A stretch of 25,322 bases of DNA from NCBI GenBank assembly GCA_007131535.1, contig SLQI01000378.1, positions 1 to 25,322 of the forward strand, given 5' to 3'. Source of the DNA: Balneolales bacterium (GTDB taxonomy: Bacteria > Bacteroidota > Rhodothermia > Balneolales > Natronogracilivirgulaceae). A model generated the notes under the pieces. The model did no database searches, was not told the DNA's origin, and saw nothing but the letters and a program-made list of their open reading frames with translations. Positions 7,359 to 14,489 of this stretch are shown piece by piece; position 1 is the stretch's first letter, and each line of letters starts with the position of its first letter. A program made the position numbers and the translations under genes.

Positions 7359-8144
7359 TTATCGCACTAATCTAATTCGGTGGTCTTTTTCGGGAGCAAT
7401 GGACTCCCTGGCTCTAAGATAGTCTATAACCGCTTCTCGCACAGTAACATCCAGCTTCTTACTTTTGATGGGAGCATTTAATGCATTGATCAATGAAGAC
7501 TCACGATCCGCCAAACGACCGTAGGTAACCAGCCAGTAGGTTTGATTGGGCTCGATCTGGTCTGAGCCAATGACTACTCCGGTAGCCGAATCGTCAGAAA
7601 TCTGCATACGCAATCCGCTGATCGGATCTCCCCCCCTTGCTGCAATCTCATCGGCCATTTTACGGATCTGCTTCCCGGTGTGCTTTTGCAGGTTCAGCTT
7701 CTCATCGGAGGGGATTAGATCATGGATCATTCCGAGGGTAACCTCACCTTCAGGCAAATAAATTCTGAGTTCATCAGAAGAAAACACGGCAAGATCAATA
7801 CTTCGGCCGGTTTCGGATGAAGCCCGGGACCGGATCAGATCTGCGATCAGATTACCTAATGCACTTTCAGGTTTACCGGGCTCAATACGGAATTCGCTTC
7901 GGGTGAGCACCCGACTCCTTATACCCTCCACATGGCGCTGGTAGGGAAATATCAGCGCTTCTAAACCCGAATCATCATCCAATGAATCTGTAATAGCGTG
8001 ATTAAAATATGAAAAGTTACTCCATGAAGACTGGCCATCATCGGCGGTCTCTTTAAATAAACCACAACCGGCCAGGATCACCACCAGCAACGCTATCCCT
8101 GTATACCGCAACAGACTCCTGAATTTACCCCAGACTTCACCCAT
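7359..8144 (-). CDS. Lipoprotein with 5'-nucleotidase C-terminal domain
   Basis: The N-terminus has a hydrophobic segment (GIALLVVILAGC) with a lipobox Cys27, so it is probably a lipoprotein. The rest of the 261 residues matches the substrate-specificity domain normally at the C-terminus of 5'-nucleotidases: ESALGNLIADLIR, DLAVFSSDELRIYLPEGEVT, TGKQIRKMADEIAARGG and the YWLVTYGRLAD strand. It has no metal-binding catalytic motifs of its own. It precedes the catalytic-domain gene by 2 bp, so the two domains are made as separate, coupled proteins with gene order reversed relative to the usual domain order. It starts 3 bp after the DUF4412-like gene, so the three genes form a tight operon. Confidence 0.88.
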   Translation of the reverse strand: MGEVWGKFRSLLRYTGIALLVVILAGCGLFKETADDGQSSWSNFSYFNHAITDSLDDDSGLEALIFPYQRHVEGIRSRVLTRSEFRIEPGKPESALGNLIADLIRSRASSETGRSIDLAVFSSDELRIYLPEGEVTLGMIHDLIPSDEKLNLQKHTGKQIRKMADEIAARGGDPISGLRMQISDDSATGVVIGSDQIEPNQTYWLVTYGRLADRESSLINALNAPIKSKKLDVTVREAVIDYLRARESIAPEKDHRIRLVR

Positions 8145-8147
8145 GGA

Positions 8148-8900
8148 TCAGTTGCCCTGAAACCTCCTCATCATAATTTGCTGAAACGTGAGGATTTCCT
8201 TGTTTTCAGGGGTTTCCAGCTTTGCCTGATCAACATTGCCGGGATTAATATTTTCAATTTTCATCACAGAAGTGAGCTTGTCCTGCTCAAAATGCTTAAC
8301 CACAAGCGGAGTCTGACCGTCCTGCAGCCATTCCTGAACGGGCAGGTTTTCCGAACCGGCCATCTGCATCATCCAGTCTTCAGCCAGCAATCCCCAGTTT
8401 ACAGAAATCTCGTCGGTAAGCCAGACGTGATAGGAATCCCCTTCTCTTCCGGTTACCTCCCACTTAGTTGCCTGGTAGCCTTCAATCTGATCCTGCTCAC
8501 CGGTTTCATTGAACCGGAGCCCTTCGTAATGCTCCTGACCTTCTTCCAGCTGTTCCTGCAGATTATCCAACATGTTGACCAGCGCCTGAAGCTCCTCCCG
8601 GTTAATTTTCAGCGCCTGCTCATCATCTCCGAAAAGTAGTATATCGCGATGGTCATGACGGATCAAAGCATGGTTCATTGAGGTTCGGGTAAATTCTTCA
8701 ACAGCATCGACTCCCCCTATGGAACTCAGATAAATCCGGTCGGCATTAAGCATCATCGTAAGTGTGCCGGTCAGATTCTCGTTCCCGCTTTCATCCACGG
8801 TGTACTGATTCAAGTCTATGGTTCCGGCAAACGGACTTTGCGCGAACGCCGCTGAAAACGGCAGAAACAAAACGAATGCGAAAAAAATAAGGCGCTTCAT
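8148..8900 (-). CDS. Secreted DUF4412-like protein
   Basis: A clear Sec signal peptide (KRLIFFAFVLFLPFSAAFA, cleavage after about residue 20) precedes a beta-rich domain. FAGTIDLNQYTVD, TGTLTMMLNADRIYL, IEGYQATKWEVTG and SYHVWLTDEISVNWG resemble the pattern of DUF4412-type periplasmic proteins, in which a deposited beta-sheet fold is repeated around a GYxAxKW-like motif. A helical insert (102-124) separates two sheet regions. No catalytic residues are apparent. It is the first gene of the nucleotidase operon, 50 bp after mnmA, and ends 3 bp before the next start. The family assignment is moderate; the function is unknown. Confidence 0.65.
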   Translation of the reverse strand: MKRLIFFAFVLFLPFSAAFAQSPFAGTIDLNQYTVDESGNENLTGTLTMMLNADRIYLSSIGGVDAVEEFTRTSMNHALIRHDHRDILLFGDDEQALKINREELQALVNMLDNLQEQLEEGQEHYEGLRFNETGEQDQIEGYQATKWEVTGREGDSYHVWLTDEISVNWGLLAEDWMMQMAGSENLPVQEWLQDGQTPLVVKHFEQDKLTSVMKIENINPGNVDQAKLETPENKEILTFQQIMMRRFQGN

Positions 8901-8951
8901 AATGAACGGGGATTAAGAGTGATGATGCAAAAAAGTTATGGGCAAGTGGAT

Positions 8952-10082
8952 TTAGTCAAGCAAATCAGCGGCTACCGGATCACTGACCTTGTGAATCCAG
9001 CCACCGGCAATGACGTCATCGCCTTCATAACATACCAGAGCCTGTCCCGGAGTGATAGCGCTACGGCCTTCCGGAAATCGGATTTGAATTTCATCATCTC
9101 CGGTTTGAGTCAGAAAGCCGGGTTTGCCGTCATCATTGTACCGTATGGCACCTTCGACCGGCATGTCTTCCTCTGGCACACGGTCGTACTTAACCATGTT
9201 GATCTGACGAGCCGTACAGAAAGTGTGATTCAGATCTTCGGCATCACCGACGGTTATCGTGTTGGTGTCCGGATCGATGTGGGTAACGTATACCGGTTTA
9301 CCCAAAGGCAGATGCAAGCCGCGCCGCTGCCCTATCGTGTAAAATGGATATCCTTTGTGTTTTCCGACAATATTGCCATGTTTATCGACGAAATTACCAC
9401 CCTCAACTTTATCCTCCAGTCCGTCTACCCGGTCACGGAGAAATCGGCGGTAGTCATTGTCTGGCACAAAGCAAATTTCGTAGGAATCTTTCTTGCTTGC
9501 CACATTATACAATCCGAGATCGGAAGCTAATTGACGTATTTCCGGCTTCTCATAACCGCCGAGCGGAAAAATGGTGTGTTTCAGGTTTTCCTGGCTAACA
9601 CCCCACAATGCATAAGACTGGTCTTTGTTTCGATCTTTGCCCCGGGAGATGATGTAGCGCCCTTCCTCTTCACGAACGCGCGCGTAATGGCCTGTTGCAA
9701 TATAGTCACAACCCAGATTTTTAGCCCGGCGCAGCATGGCCGTCCATTTAATATGGGTATTGCAGAGTACGCATGGGTTGGGCGTGCGGCCGTTCATATA
9801 TTCTTCGACAAATCGCTCGATTACCCAGTCTCCAAACTCATCCCGGATATCGACAATAAAATGTTTAAAACCGTACCGGGCAGCTACCTGGCGGGCGTCA
9901 TTCATCGACTCCAGGGTACAACAGCCTGTTTCCTTGTTGGAGTTGCCACCGCTGGAAGAGTAATCCCAGGTTTTCATGGTTATGCCGATCACTTCGTAGC
10001 CCTGTTCTCTTAAGAGCACTGCGGTTACCGAGGAATCAACTCCTCCGCTCATGGCTACTAATACTTTGCCTTTACGACTCAT
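8952..10082 (-). CDS. mnmA: tRNA-specific 2-thiouridylase MnmA
   Basis: MnmA adenylates U34 of tRNA-Lys, -Glu and -Gln and replaces the 2-oxygen with sulfur delivered as a persulfide. The 376 residues are full length. The PP-loop ATP site SGGVDSS lies at 12-18. Catalytic cysteines are Cys104 (NPCVLCN) and Cys204 (SYEICFV), matching E. coli Cys102 and Cys199. The GHYAR, DQSYALW and FYTIGQRRGL motifs and the C-terminal beta-barrel are present. No sulfur-relay (tus) genes are nearby. It is upstream of the DUF4412-like gene by 51 bp, so read-through into that operon is possible. Confidence 0.98.
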   Translation of the reverse strand: MSRKGKVLVAMSGGVDSSVTAVLLREQGYEVIGITMKTWDYSSSGGNSNKETGCCTLESMNDARQVAARYGFKHFIVDIRDEFGDWVIERFVEEYMNGRTPNPCVLCNTHIKWTAMLRRAKNLGCDYIATGHYARVREEEGRYIISRGKDRNKDQSYALWGVSQENLKHTIFPLGGYEKPEIRQLASDLGLYNVASKKDSYEICFVPDNDYRRFLRDRVDGLEDKVEGGNFVDKHGNIVGKHKGYPFYTIGQRRGLHLPLGKPVYVTHIDPDTNTITVGDAEDLNHTFCTARQINMVKYDRVPEEDMPVEGAIRYNDDGKPGFLTQTGDDEIQIRFPEGRSAITPGQALVCYEGDDVIAGGWIHKVSDPVAADLLD

Positions 10083-10288
10083 GTGTTATCTGAACAGAAG
10101 TTCTGCTTTTTTAGGTACGGTTTTTACTGTGAACAGGAAGGCTAACGGGCGGTTTAAGCTGTGAATTGTGATTTTACGATATGCGGGATGAATAAAATAT
10201 TAAAAATGCTATCAACCTGAGTTTGATTATTCCTGCCGTTAAGACATTTTTTTAATGGATGATAATTGGTTGCTTATATTATCCTCCC

Positions 10289-10329
10289 GTTCTTTTTGAT
10301 TGATCCCCACAGGGACAGGCAAAAAGAAC
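10289..10329. repeat. 10-bp inverted repeat GTTCTTTTTG / CAAAAAGAAC
   Basis: GTTCTTTTTG (10289-10298) and CAAAAAGAAC (10320-10329) are exact reverse complements with a 21-nt loop. The loop contains most of the left arm of the larger 18-bp repeat, so the two pairings cross each other. Confidence 0.75.
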
Positions 10330-10378
10330 CAAAAAATCACCGGCTGATCGATAAAAAGCCTGCCTGTCCCTGTGGGGA
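10304..10378. repeat. 18-bp perfect inverted repeat with 39-nt spacer
   Basis: TCCCCACAGGGACAGGCA (10304-10321) is exactly matched by its reverse complement at 10361-10378. This GC-rich arm stands out from the AT-rich surroundings. The length and perfection exceed what chance would give in a region this size. It lies inside the non-genic region and overlaps the 10-bp repeat by two bases. Confidence 0.85.
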
Positions 10379-10797
10379 AAATCGATTTCGTTCCGCTAAA
10401 ATAATCCGAAGGTCCTTCTACTTTCATCAAACCGGGTTTACCCTCCTCACCGGTGCGGTTTCTTTTTAAACGCTCCACTACATCGATTTTCTTTTCGGCT
10501 TTTTCTCGAAAGGCCGGACTTTTTTCATTCTGATTGCTTACACTACGGTTTGTTTTCGTTGACCAGCGATTAGTATCGAACTCAGGCTATCAGCTAAAGT
10601 TATTATGGTGAAACAAATAAGAGTGCCGACTGGCATTCATCCTATAAATAAAATCCACCTTTTTACATAATTGAATAAGCTTTTTATAATCCTACTGATG
10701 AAGTTTTCGGGGAATAAACAGACTGTAAAGTACGCATAACCTGAAAAATAAGCGTACAGGTTAGAATTCCGGCAAAGGATTAGTATTACGACCGACT

Positions 10798-11304
10798 TTA
10801 AACCATATACAGATAGGGTTTCCACTCATCATCTACTTTGCCGTAGAAGTCCCGCAGGAAAATGATATGGTTGGGTCTGTAAGGTTTCCGGGCGAGTTTC
10901 ATACCCGCTTCTTTTGGTGTGCGATTACCCTTTTTATGATTACACACCGTACATGCCGTTACCAGATTTTCCCAGATATCTTTACCGCCTCTGCTTTTGG
11001 GAACTACATGATCTATAGTGAGTTTATCTGCTTTGCTGCAATACTGGCATTTGTGGCGATCCCGTTTAAGGATATTTTTCCTTGAAAGCACAATGCTTTT
11101 GTAAGGAATTCGGGCATAGTTTCGCAATCGGATGACCGATGGATAGTCAAACGAACTCCTCACGGTCCTGATTTTATAGTCAGGCCGATTGTGCAGCATT
11201 TCTGCCTTTTCGAGAAACAGCAGCATCAGGGATTTTTTTACATTTACCACACTTAAGGGTTGATAGTCCTGGTTCAGAATCAGAACATTTCCATTTAGAA
11301 CCAT
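10798..11304 (-). CDS. HNH endonuclease domain protein
   Basis: This 168-residue stand-alone HNH protein has the zinc-supported nuclease core at 86-123: CQYC, then IDHVVPKSRGG (Asp98-His99), WENLV (Asn113) and CTVCNHKKGNRTP (Cys118, Cys121, Asn122). The N-terminal 80 residues (LILNQDYQPLSVVNVKKSLM...) match the conserved leader of a widespread chromosomal family seen in Bacteroidota and cyanobacteria. That family's substrate is not established as far as I know. There is no methyltransferase, intron or phage gene beside it, so a restriction or homing role is not supported. It starts 18 bp after the SH3-NlpC/P60-like gene, probably in the same operon. Confidence 0.9.
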   Translation of the reverse strand: MVLNGNVLILNQDYQPLSVVNVKKSLMLLFLEKAEMLHNRPDYKIRTVRSSFDYPSVIRLRNYARIPYKSIVLSRKNILKRDRHKCQYCSKADKLTIDHVVPKSRGGKDIWENLVTACTVCNHKKGNRTPKEAGMKLARKPYRPNHIIFLRDFYGKVDDEWKPYLYMV

Positions 11305-11322
11305 GTTCTTTGAGGTTTCTGG

Positions 11323-12162
11323 TTAAGTTAATACCTCTTCGCCGGCCGGAATAACAAAGTCCTCAACCGTAACGGGGGGCTGAATCCCGGCTACCGAATT
11401 GGCAAGTCGTTCATTAAAATTGTATTCGGAATCCAATCGTTTCTGGGGGTTAATATTCTCAATGGTAACACTTCCCCAGGCATGAATTACGGCCCCTTCT
11501 CCCAGGTATATGCCATTATGGTTCAGAGACCCGCCTGCTATATTGAAATAGATTATGCTATTGGGTTCAGCATGTTGAATTTCATCAGTAGTAAACGCTT
11601 TAACATTGGCTTGTTGTCTGCAGCTACGGGGAAAAGCAATATCATGAAGCTGATAAACGAGCTGAATCAACCCGGGAGCATCAATACCTGAGTCGGTGCG
11701 TCCACCCCTCAGATACGGAGTTCCGAGAAAAGACTTAGCCGTTTCTGCCGGAGTTTCTTTTTTCATCGGGTTGGCAGAGGGCCACGGATACATTGTGCCA
11801 TCTTCCAACATAAAGTGCGTATCATCAGCTTTGCGAACCCAGGCACCGGTGGGCAGTAGTAAGGCTCTGCCCTTATCGGCTGTAAAAATTCTTATGGATG
11901 AGTATGGCCAGCGAACTAAATCGGGGTTGTCGATGTACTCTTGAAAGGTATCGTATCTCAAAAACCGTATCCGGCTTCGCTCAACCCAACCGATATAATC
12001 TTCGTTATGGGTTAATAATTGCACCCAGGAGCCCTCAATAGCCAGCGTTTCAGCTGTTTCTCCATACAACAAAACCGCAATGAGTTCAGAGCCGCTATCC
12101 GGTTTACTTCTAATCGGAACCCATCCCGTAACCGCTATAATGTATAATGCGTGCCCATTCAT
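11323..12162 (-). CDS. SH3 - NlpC/P60-fold protein with catalytic Cys replaced by Ala
   Basis: Residues 8-68 form a bacterial SH3 domain (VTGWVPIRSKPDSGSE, GSWVQLL, GWVERSRI), and a second SH3-like segment spans about 90-130. Residues 136-265 match NlpC/P60 peptidases of the YkfC type (AKSFLGTPYLRGGRTDSGID, NHNGIYLGEGAVIHAWG). Active members have the sequence DCSG at the nucleophile. Here it is DAPG, with Ala162 encoded by GCT, while His215 and His227 of the triad are kept. Peptidoglycan hydrolysis by the usual mechanism is therefore not expected. No signal peptide is visible: the N-terminus is MNGHALYIIAVTG and an in-frame stop lies 15 codons upstream. A binding or scaffolding role is the simplest inference. 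Confidence 0.85.
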   Translation of the reverse strand: MNGHALYIIAVTGWVPIRSKPDSGSELIAVLLYGETAETLAIEGSWVQLLTHNEDYIGWVERSRIRFLRYDTFQEYIDNPDLVRWPYSSIRIFTADKGRALLLPTGAWVRKADDTHFMLEDGTMYPWPSANPMKKETPAETAKSFLGTPYLRGGRTDSGIDAPGLIQLVYQLHDIAFPRSCRQQANVKAFTTDEIQHAEPNSIIYFNIAGGSLNHNGIYLGEGAVIHAWGSVTIENINPQKRLDSEYNFNERLANSVAGIQPPVTVEDFVIPAGEEVLT

Positions 12163-12716
12163 CTTCTGTGATGATAAATCTAAAATAATGGAATAGTGTA
12201 GTTAATTTTGATCATCTTAGCAAATCGCAGCGGCAATGCATATTCCTCGTCAGGATTTTTTAAGGATGCGACCGCCGGGAAGTTTTCAAAACCGAAAGGC
12301 GTTTACCCGGTTCTAATGAAGCAAAACATCATATAAGAGCTGTATTAATATACGCTTAAAGAATTTCGCATAAGCTGTACAGAAGAGTTTTTTAACTGCG
12401 TATATTTCACCTGCATTATCGCTGGAAAACTTTGATTCCCGGATAACAATATTGATGAAATAATTGGGATAAACCGGAGAACAAAGTCGGTGTGATAATT
12501 GCTTTTTCAGAGAAGGCTTTGAAAAACCTGAAATCAACAGCTTGGCATCCCGGCCACCTCGGCACCTGATTATTTCGAAAGATTTACTATTTGAAGATTA
12601 ACATGCTGCTGAATGTTCGGGAAGCGGTTTCAGCGCGATGCTAAGCGGTATCCGGGGTTTTACAAAGCCTTCTTTATATTATTTCAATCCAAGATCTATG
12701 TTAATCAGAAAGTGTT
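12163..12716. other. 554-bp divergent intergenic region
   Basis: The region separates the SH3-NlpC/P60-like gene (-) from glutamate dehydrogenase (+) and must hold both promoters. I cannot place either with confidence. A short palindrome GTTTTCAAAAC (12282-12292) and two AAGCGGT motifs (around 12622 and 12644) are the only visible structure. A 74-codon - strand frame at 12313-12537 has no recognisable features. Confidence 0.5.
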
Positions 12717-14024
12717 ATGCCCTACAATAAAGACGCCGTACAAACTCAAGTTTACAAAGAACCCGGTCCGAAACTCGATAAAGAAAGTCCGTTTGAGTCC
12801 ATGATGGAGCGGTTCCGGTTTGCAGCCGAGCTGCTGGAGCTGGATGATGGCATGTTTAAAACGCTGGCGCAGCCGGTCCGCCAGATATCCGTATCTATTC
12901 CGGTGGTGATGGATGATGGAAGAATTGAAGTATTTGAAGGTCTGCGCGTTATTCATGATAACAGCCTCGGGCCGTCAAAAGGAGGTATTCGCTATGCTCC
13001 GGATGTTACCATGGATGAAGTAAAAGCACTCGCCTCCTGGATGACCTGGAAGTGTGCCGTGGTTAACGTTCCGTTTGGAGGAGCTAAAGGTGCTGTACGT
13101 TGCAATCCGCGACAGTTGAGCGAAAGAGAGCTGGAACATGTAACCCGCCGTTATACCGCTGAATTGCTCGATGTGTTCGGACCCGATCAGGATATTCCGG
13201 CTCCGGATATGAATACCAATGAGCAGGTTATGGGCTGGATTATGGATACCTACAGTATGCATGCCCGTAAAGCCCAAACGGCAGTTGTTACCGGCAAGCC
13301 CCTGCTTTTAGGTGGCTCTAAAGGCCGTAAAGAGGCAACCGGACGAGGTGCGGTTACAATGGTATTAGCAGCTCTTAACAAAATCGGTATCATGCCAGGA
13401 AAGTCCACCATTGCTATTCAGGGCTTCGGGAATGTTGGCGGCGTCTGCGCCAATTTGATGTATGAACAGGGAGCCCGGGTTATTGCCGTAAGTGATGTAA
13501 CCGGCGGATATTATAATAAAAACGGTATTGATATCTCCAAAGCCCTTGAATACCGGGATCAGAACAATGGTACTCTGGAAGGATTTGACGGCGCCGATAA
13601 GATCACGAATGCCGAACTTCTTGAGCTGGATTGTGATGTATTGATTCCTGCGGCCAAAGAAGATCAGATCAACCGCAAGAACGCACCGAATATTAAGGCC
13701 AAAGTGATAGTTGAAGGCGCAAACGGCCCGATTACCGCCAATGCCGACTCTATTCTTGATGATAAAGGTATTCTGATTGTACCCGATATCCTGGCCAATG
13801 CCGGCGGGGTTACCGTCTCCTATTTTGAATGGGTGCAGGACCGACAGGGGTATTTCTGGACGGAAGAACGGGTTAACCGGCGCCTTAACCGTATGATGAA
13901 GGATGCCTTTGATCTTATTTATAAGGAAAAAGATCGTTATAATATCACGCTTCGTCAGGCGGCTTACGTGTATGCTATTGACAAAGTAGCTCACGTACTT
14001 AAAATGCGTGGCGTGTACGGGTAA
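12717..14024 (+). CDS. Glu/Leu/Phe/Val dehydrogenase family, probable glutamate dehydrogenase
   Basis: The enzyme interconverts glutamate and 2-oxoglutarate plus ammonia using NAD(P). The 435 residues are full length for the hexameric class. Substrate-binding lysines appear in GPSKGGIRY (Lys88) and MTWKCAVV (Lys112). The catalytic Lys is in PFGGAKGAV (Lys124), and IPAPDMNT carries the conserved Asp. The Rossmann domain shows IQGFGNVGG (near 232) and ends with the family's QAAYVYAIDKVA helix. The residue after the second strand (AVSDVTGGYYNK) contains Asp, which suggests NAD preference, but that is weak evidence. The start is the ATG at 12717, with no clear Shine-Dalgarno. It lies 51 bp before the HATPase gene. 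Confidence 0.94.
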   Translation: MPYNKDAVQTQVYKEPGPKLDKESPFESMMERFRFAAELLELDDGMFKTLAQPVRQISVSIPVVMDDGRIEVFEGLRVIHDNSLGPSKGGIRYAPDVTMDEVKALASWMTWKCAVVNVPFGGAKGAVRCNPRQLSERELEHVTRRYTAELLDVFGPDQDIPAPDMNTNEQVMGWIMDTYSMHARKAQTAVVTGKPLLLGGSKGRKEATGRGAVTMVLAALNKIGIMPGKSTIAIQGFGNVGGVCANLMYEQGARVIAVSDVTGGYYNKNGIDISKALEYRDQNNGTLEGFDGADKITNAELLELDCDVLIPAAKEDQINRKNAPNIKAKVIVEGANGPITANADSILDDKGILIVPDILANAGGVTVSYFEWVQDRQGYFWTEERVNRRLNRMMKDAFDLIYKEKDRYNITLRQAAYVYAIDKVAHVLKMRGVYG

Positions 14025-14075
14025 CAGACTACCTACCGTTATGGCTAAGCGGAACTGGTATTATTTTGTTTAATT

Positions 14076-14489
14076 ATGAAAAAAACTGATGGCATTTCAT
14101 TAGCGTCGGACCTGTCGGCGCTGCAGGAATTACATGCTTTTTGCGAAGCATTGAAAAGCAAAATGCATTTGGGTGAGCAGCTCCACGAAAATATCATGCT
14201 GGTATTGAGTGAAGCTGCCACCAATGCCATCATACACGGTAATGAGAACAATCCCGGTAAAAAAGTGGATGTGGAAGTGTACGAGGGTGACCAACAGATT
14301 GTAATTGTGGTGAGTGATGAAGGTGAGGGTTTTGACCCTACCACCCTGCCTGATCCCCTATCCGAAGAAAACCTCCTGCGCCAGGGAGGCCGTGGAGTTT
14401 TTCTGATTGAACAATTTGCCGACCATGTTGAGTACCGGGATAAAGGCAGTACCGTCATACTTACATTCAACCGTCAATCTTCGGCATGA
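14076..14489 (+). CDS. Anti-sigma-factor-like HATPase (RsbW/SpoIIAB type)
   Basis: This is a 137-residue single-domain GHKL ATPase. The N box EAATNAIIHGN (48-58), G1 box DEGEGFDP and G2 box GGRGVFLI are those of RsbW/SpoIIAB-class Ser/Thr kinases that bind sigma factors or phosphorylate STAS antagonists. There is no sensor domain, no membrane segment, and no sigma factor, STAS protein or PP2C phosphatase in the window, so its partner is elsewhere. Its TGA overlaps the ATG of the GT-C glycosyltransferase by 4 bp, implying coupled translation. That is an unusual pairing and might reflect only operon packing. Confidence 0.88.
   Translation: MKKTDGISLASDLSALQELHAFCEALKSKMHLGEQLHENIMLVLSEAATNAIIHGNENNPGKKVDVEVYEGDQQIVIVVSDEGEGFDPTTLPDPLSEENLLRQGGRGVFLIEQFADHVEYRDKGSTVILTFNRQSSA

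Larger units (their letters stand above)
10239..10586 (-). pseudogene. Unexplained open frame, possible gene relic
   Basis: On the - strand the frame is open for 115 codons from just after a TAG (10587-10589) to the stop at 10239. Its first 70 or so codons read as plausible protein: KSPAFREKAEKKIDVVERLK, then RNRTGEEGKPGLMKVEGPSD. The second half runs through the inverted-repeat element and becomes Phe/Pro-rich, unlike the first half. There is no ATG near the beginning; the first is in GLMKVEG. A decayed gene fragment interrupted by a repeat fits best, but a chance frame or a non-canonical small gene cannot be excluded. I do not recognise the family. Confidence 0.3.
10083..10797. other. 715-bp region without a confident gene
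   Basis: This stretch between mnmA and the HNH gene holds two interlocking inverted repeats (listed separately) and one unexplained - strand open frame at 10239-10586. The part from 10083 to about 10260, which should include the mnmA promoter, is AT-rich and shows nothing I can name. The part from 10590 to 10797 shows no convincing gene. A 62-codon frame at 10637-10825 overlaps the HNH stop region and has random-looking composition. Confidence 0.6.

Noticed and set aside
8919..10013. Long + strand frames (203 and 160 codons)
   Set aside because: They are antisense to mnmA, which is full length with both catalytic cysteines and the PP-loop.
10637..10825. 62-codon - strand frame
   Set aside because: It overlaps the HNH gene end, has random-looking composition and no start signal.
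10798..12162. HNH gene plus neighbour as a defence or restriction module
   Set aside because: No methyltransferase, helicase, toxin-antitoxin partner or phage context is present. The HNH family is a common chromosomal one.
12313..12537. 74-codon - strand frame in the intergenic region before gdh
   Set aside because: No motif, membrane segment or ribosome-binding site supports it, and a frame of this length is expected by chance in 550 bp.
13365..13994. 209-codon - strand frame
   Set aside because: It is antisense to the glutamate dehydrogenase coding region. Its composition is that of a reverse-frame shadow.
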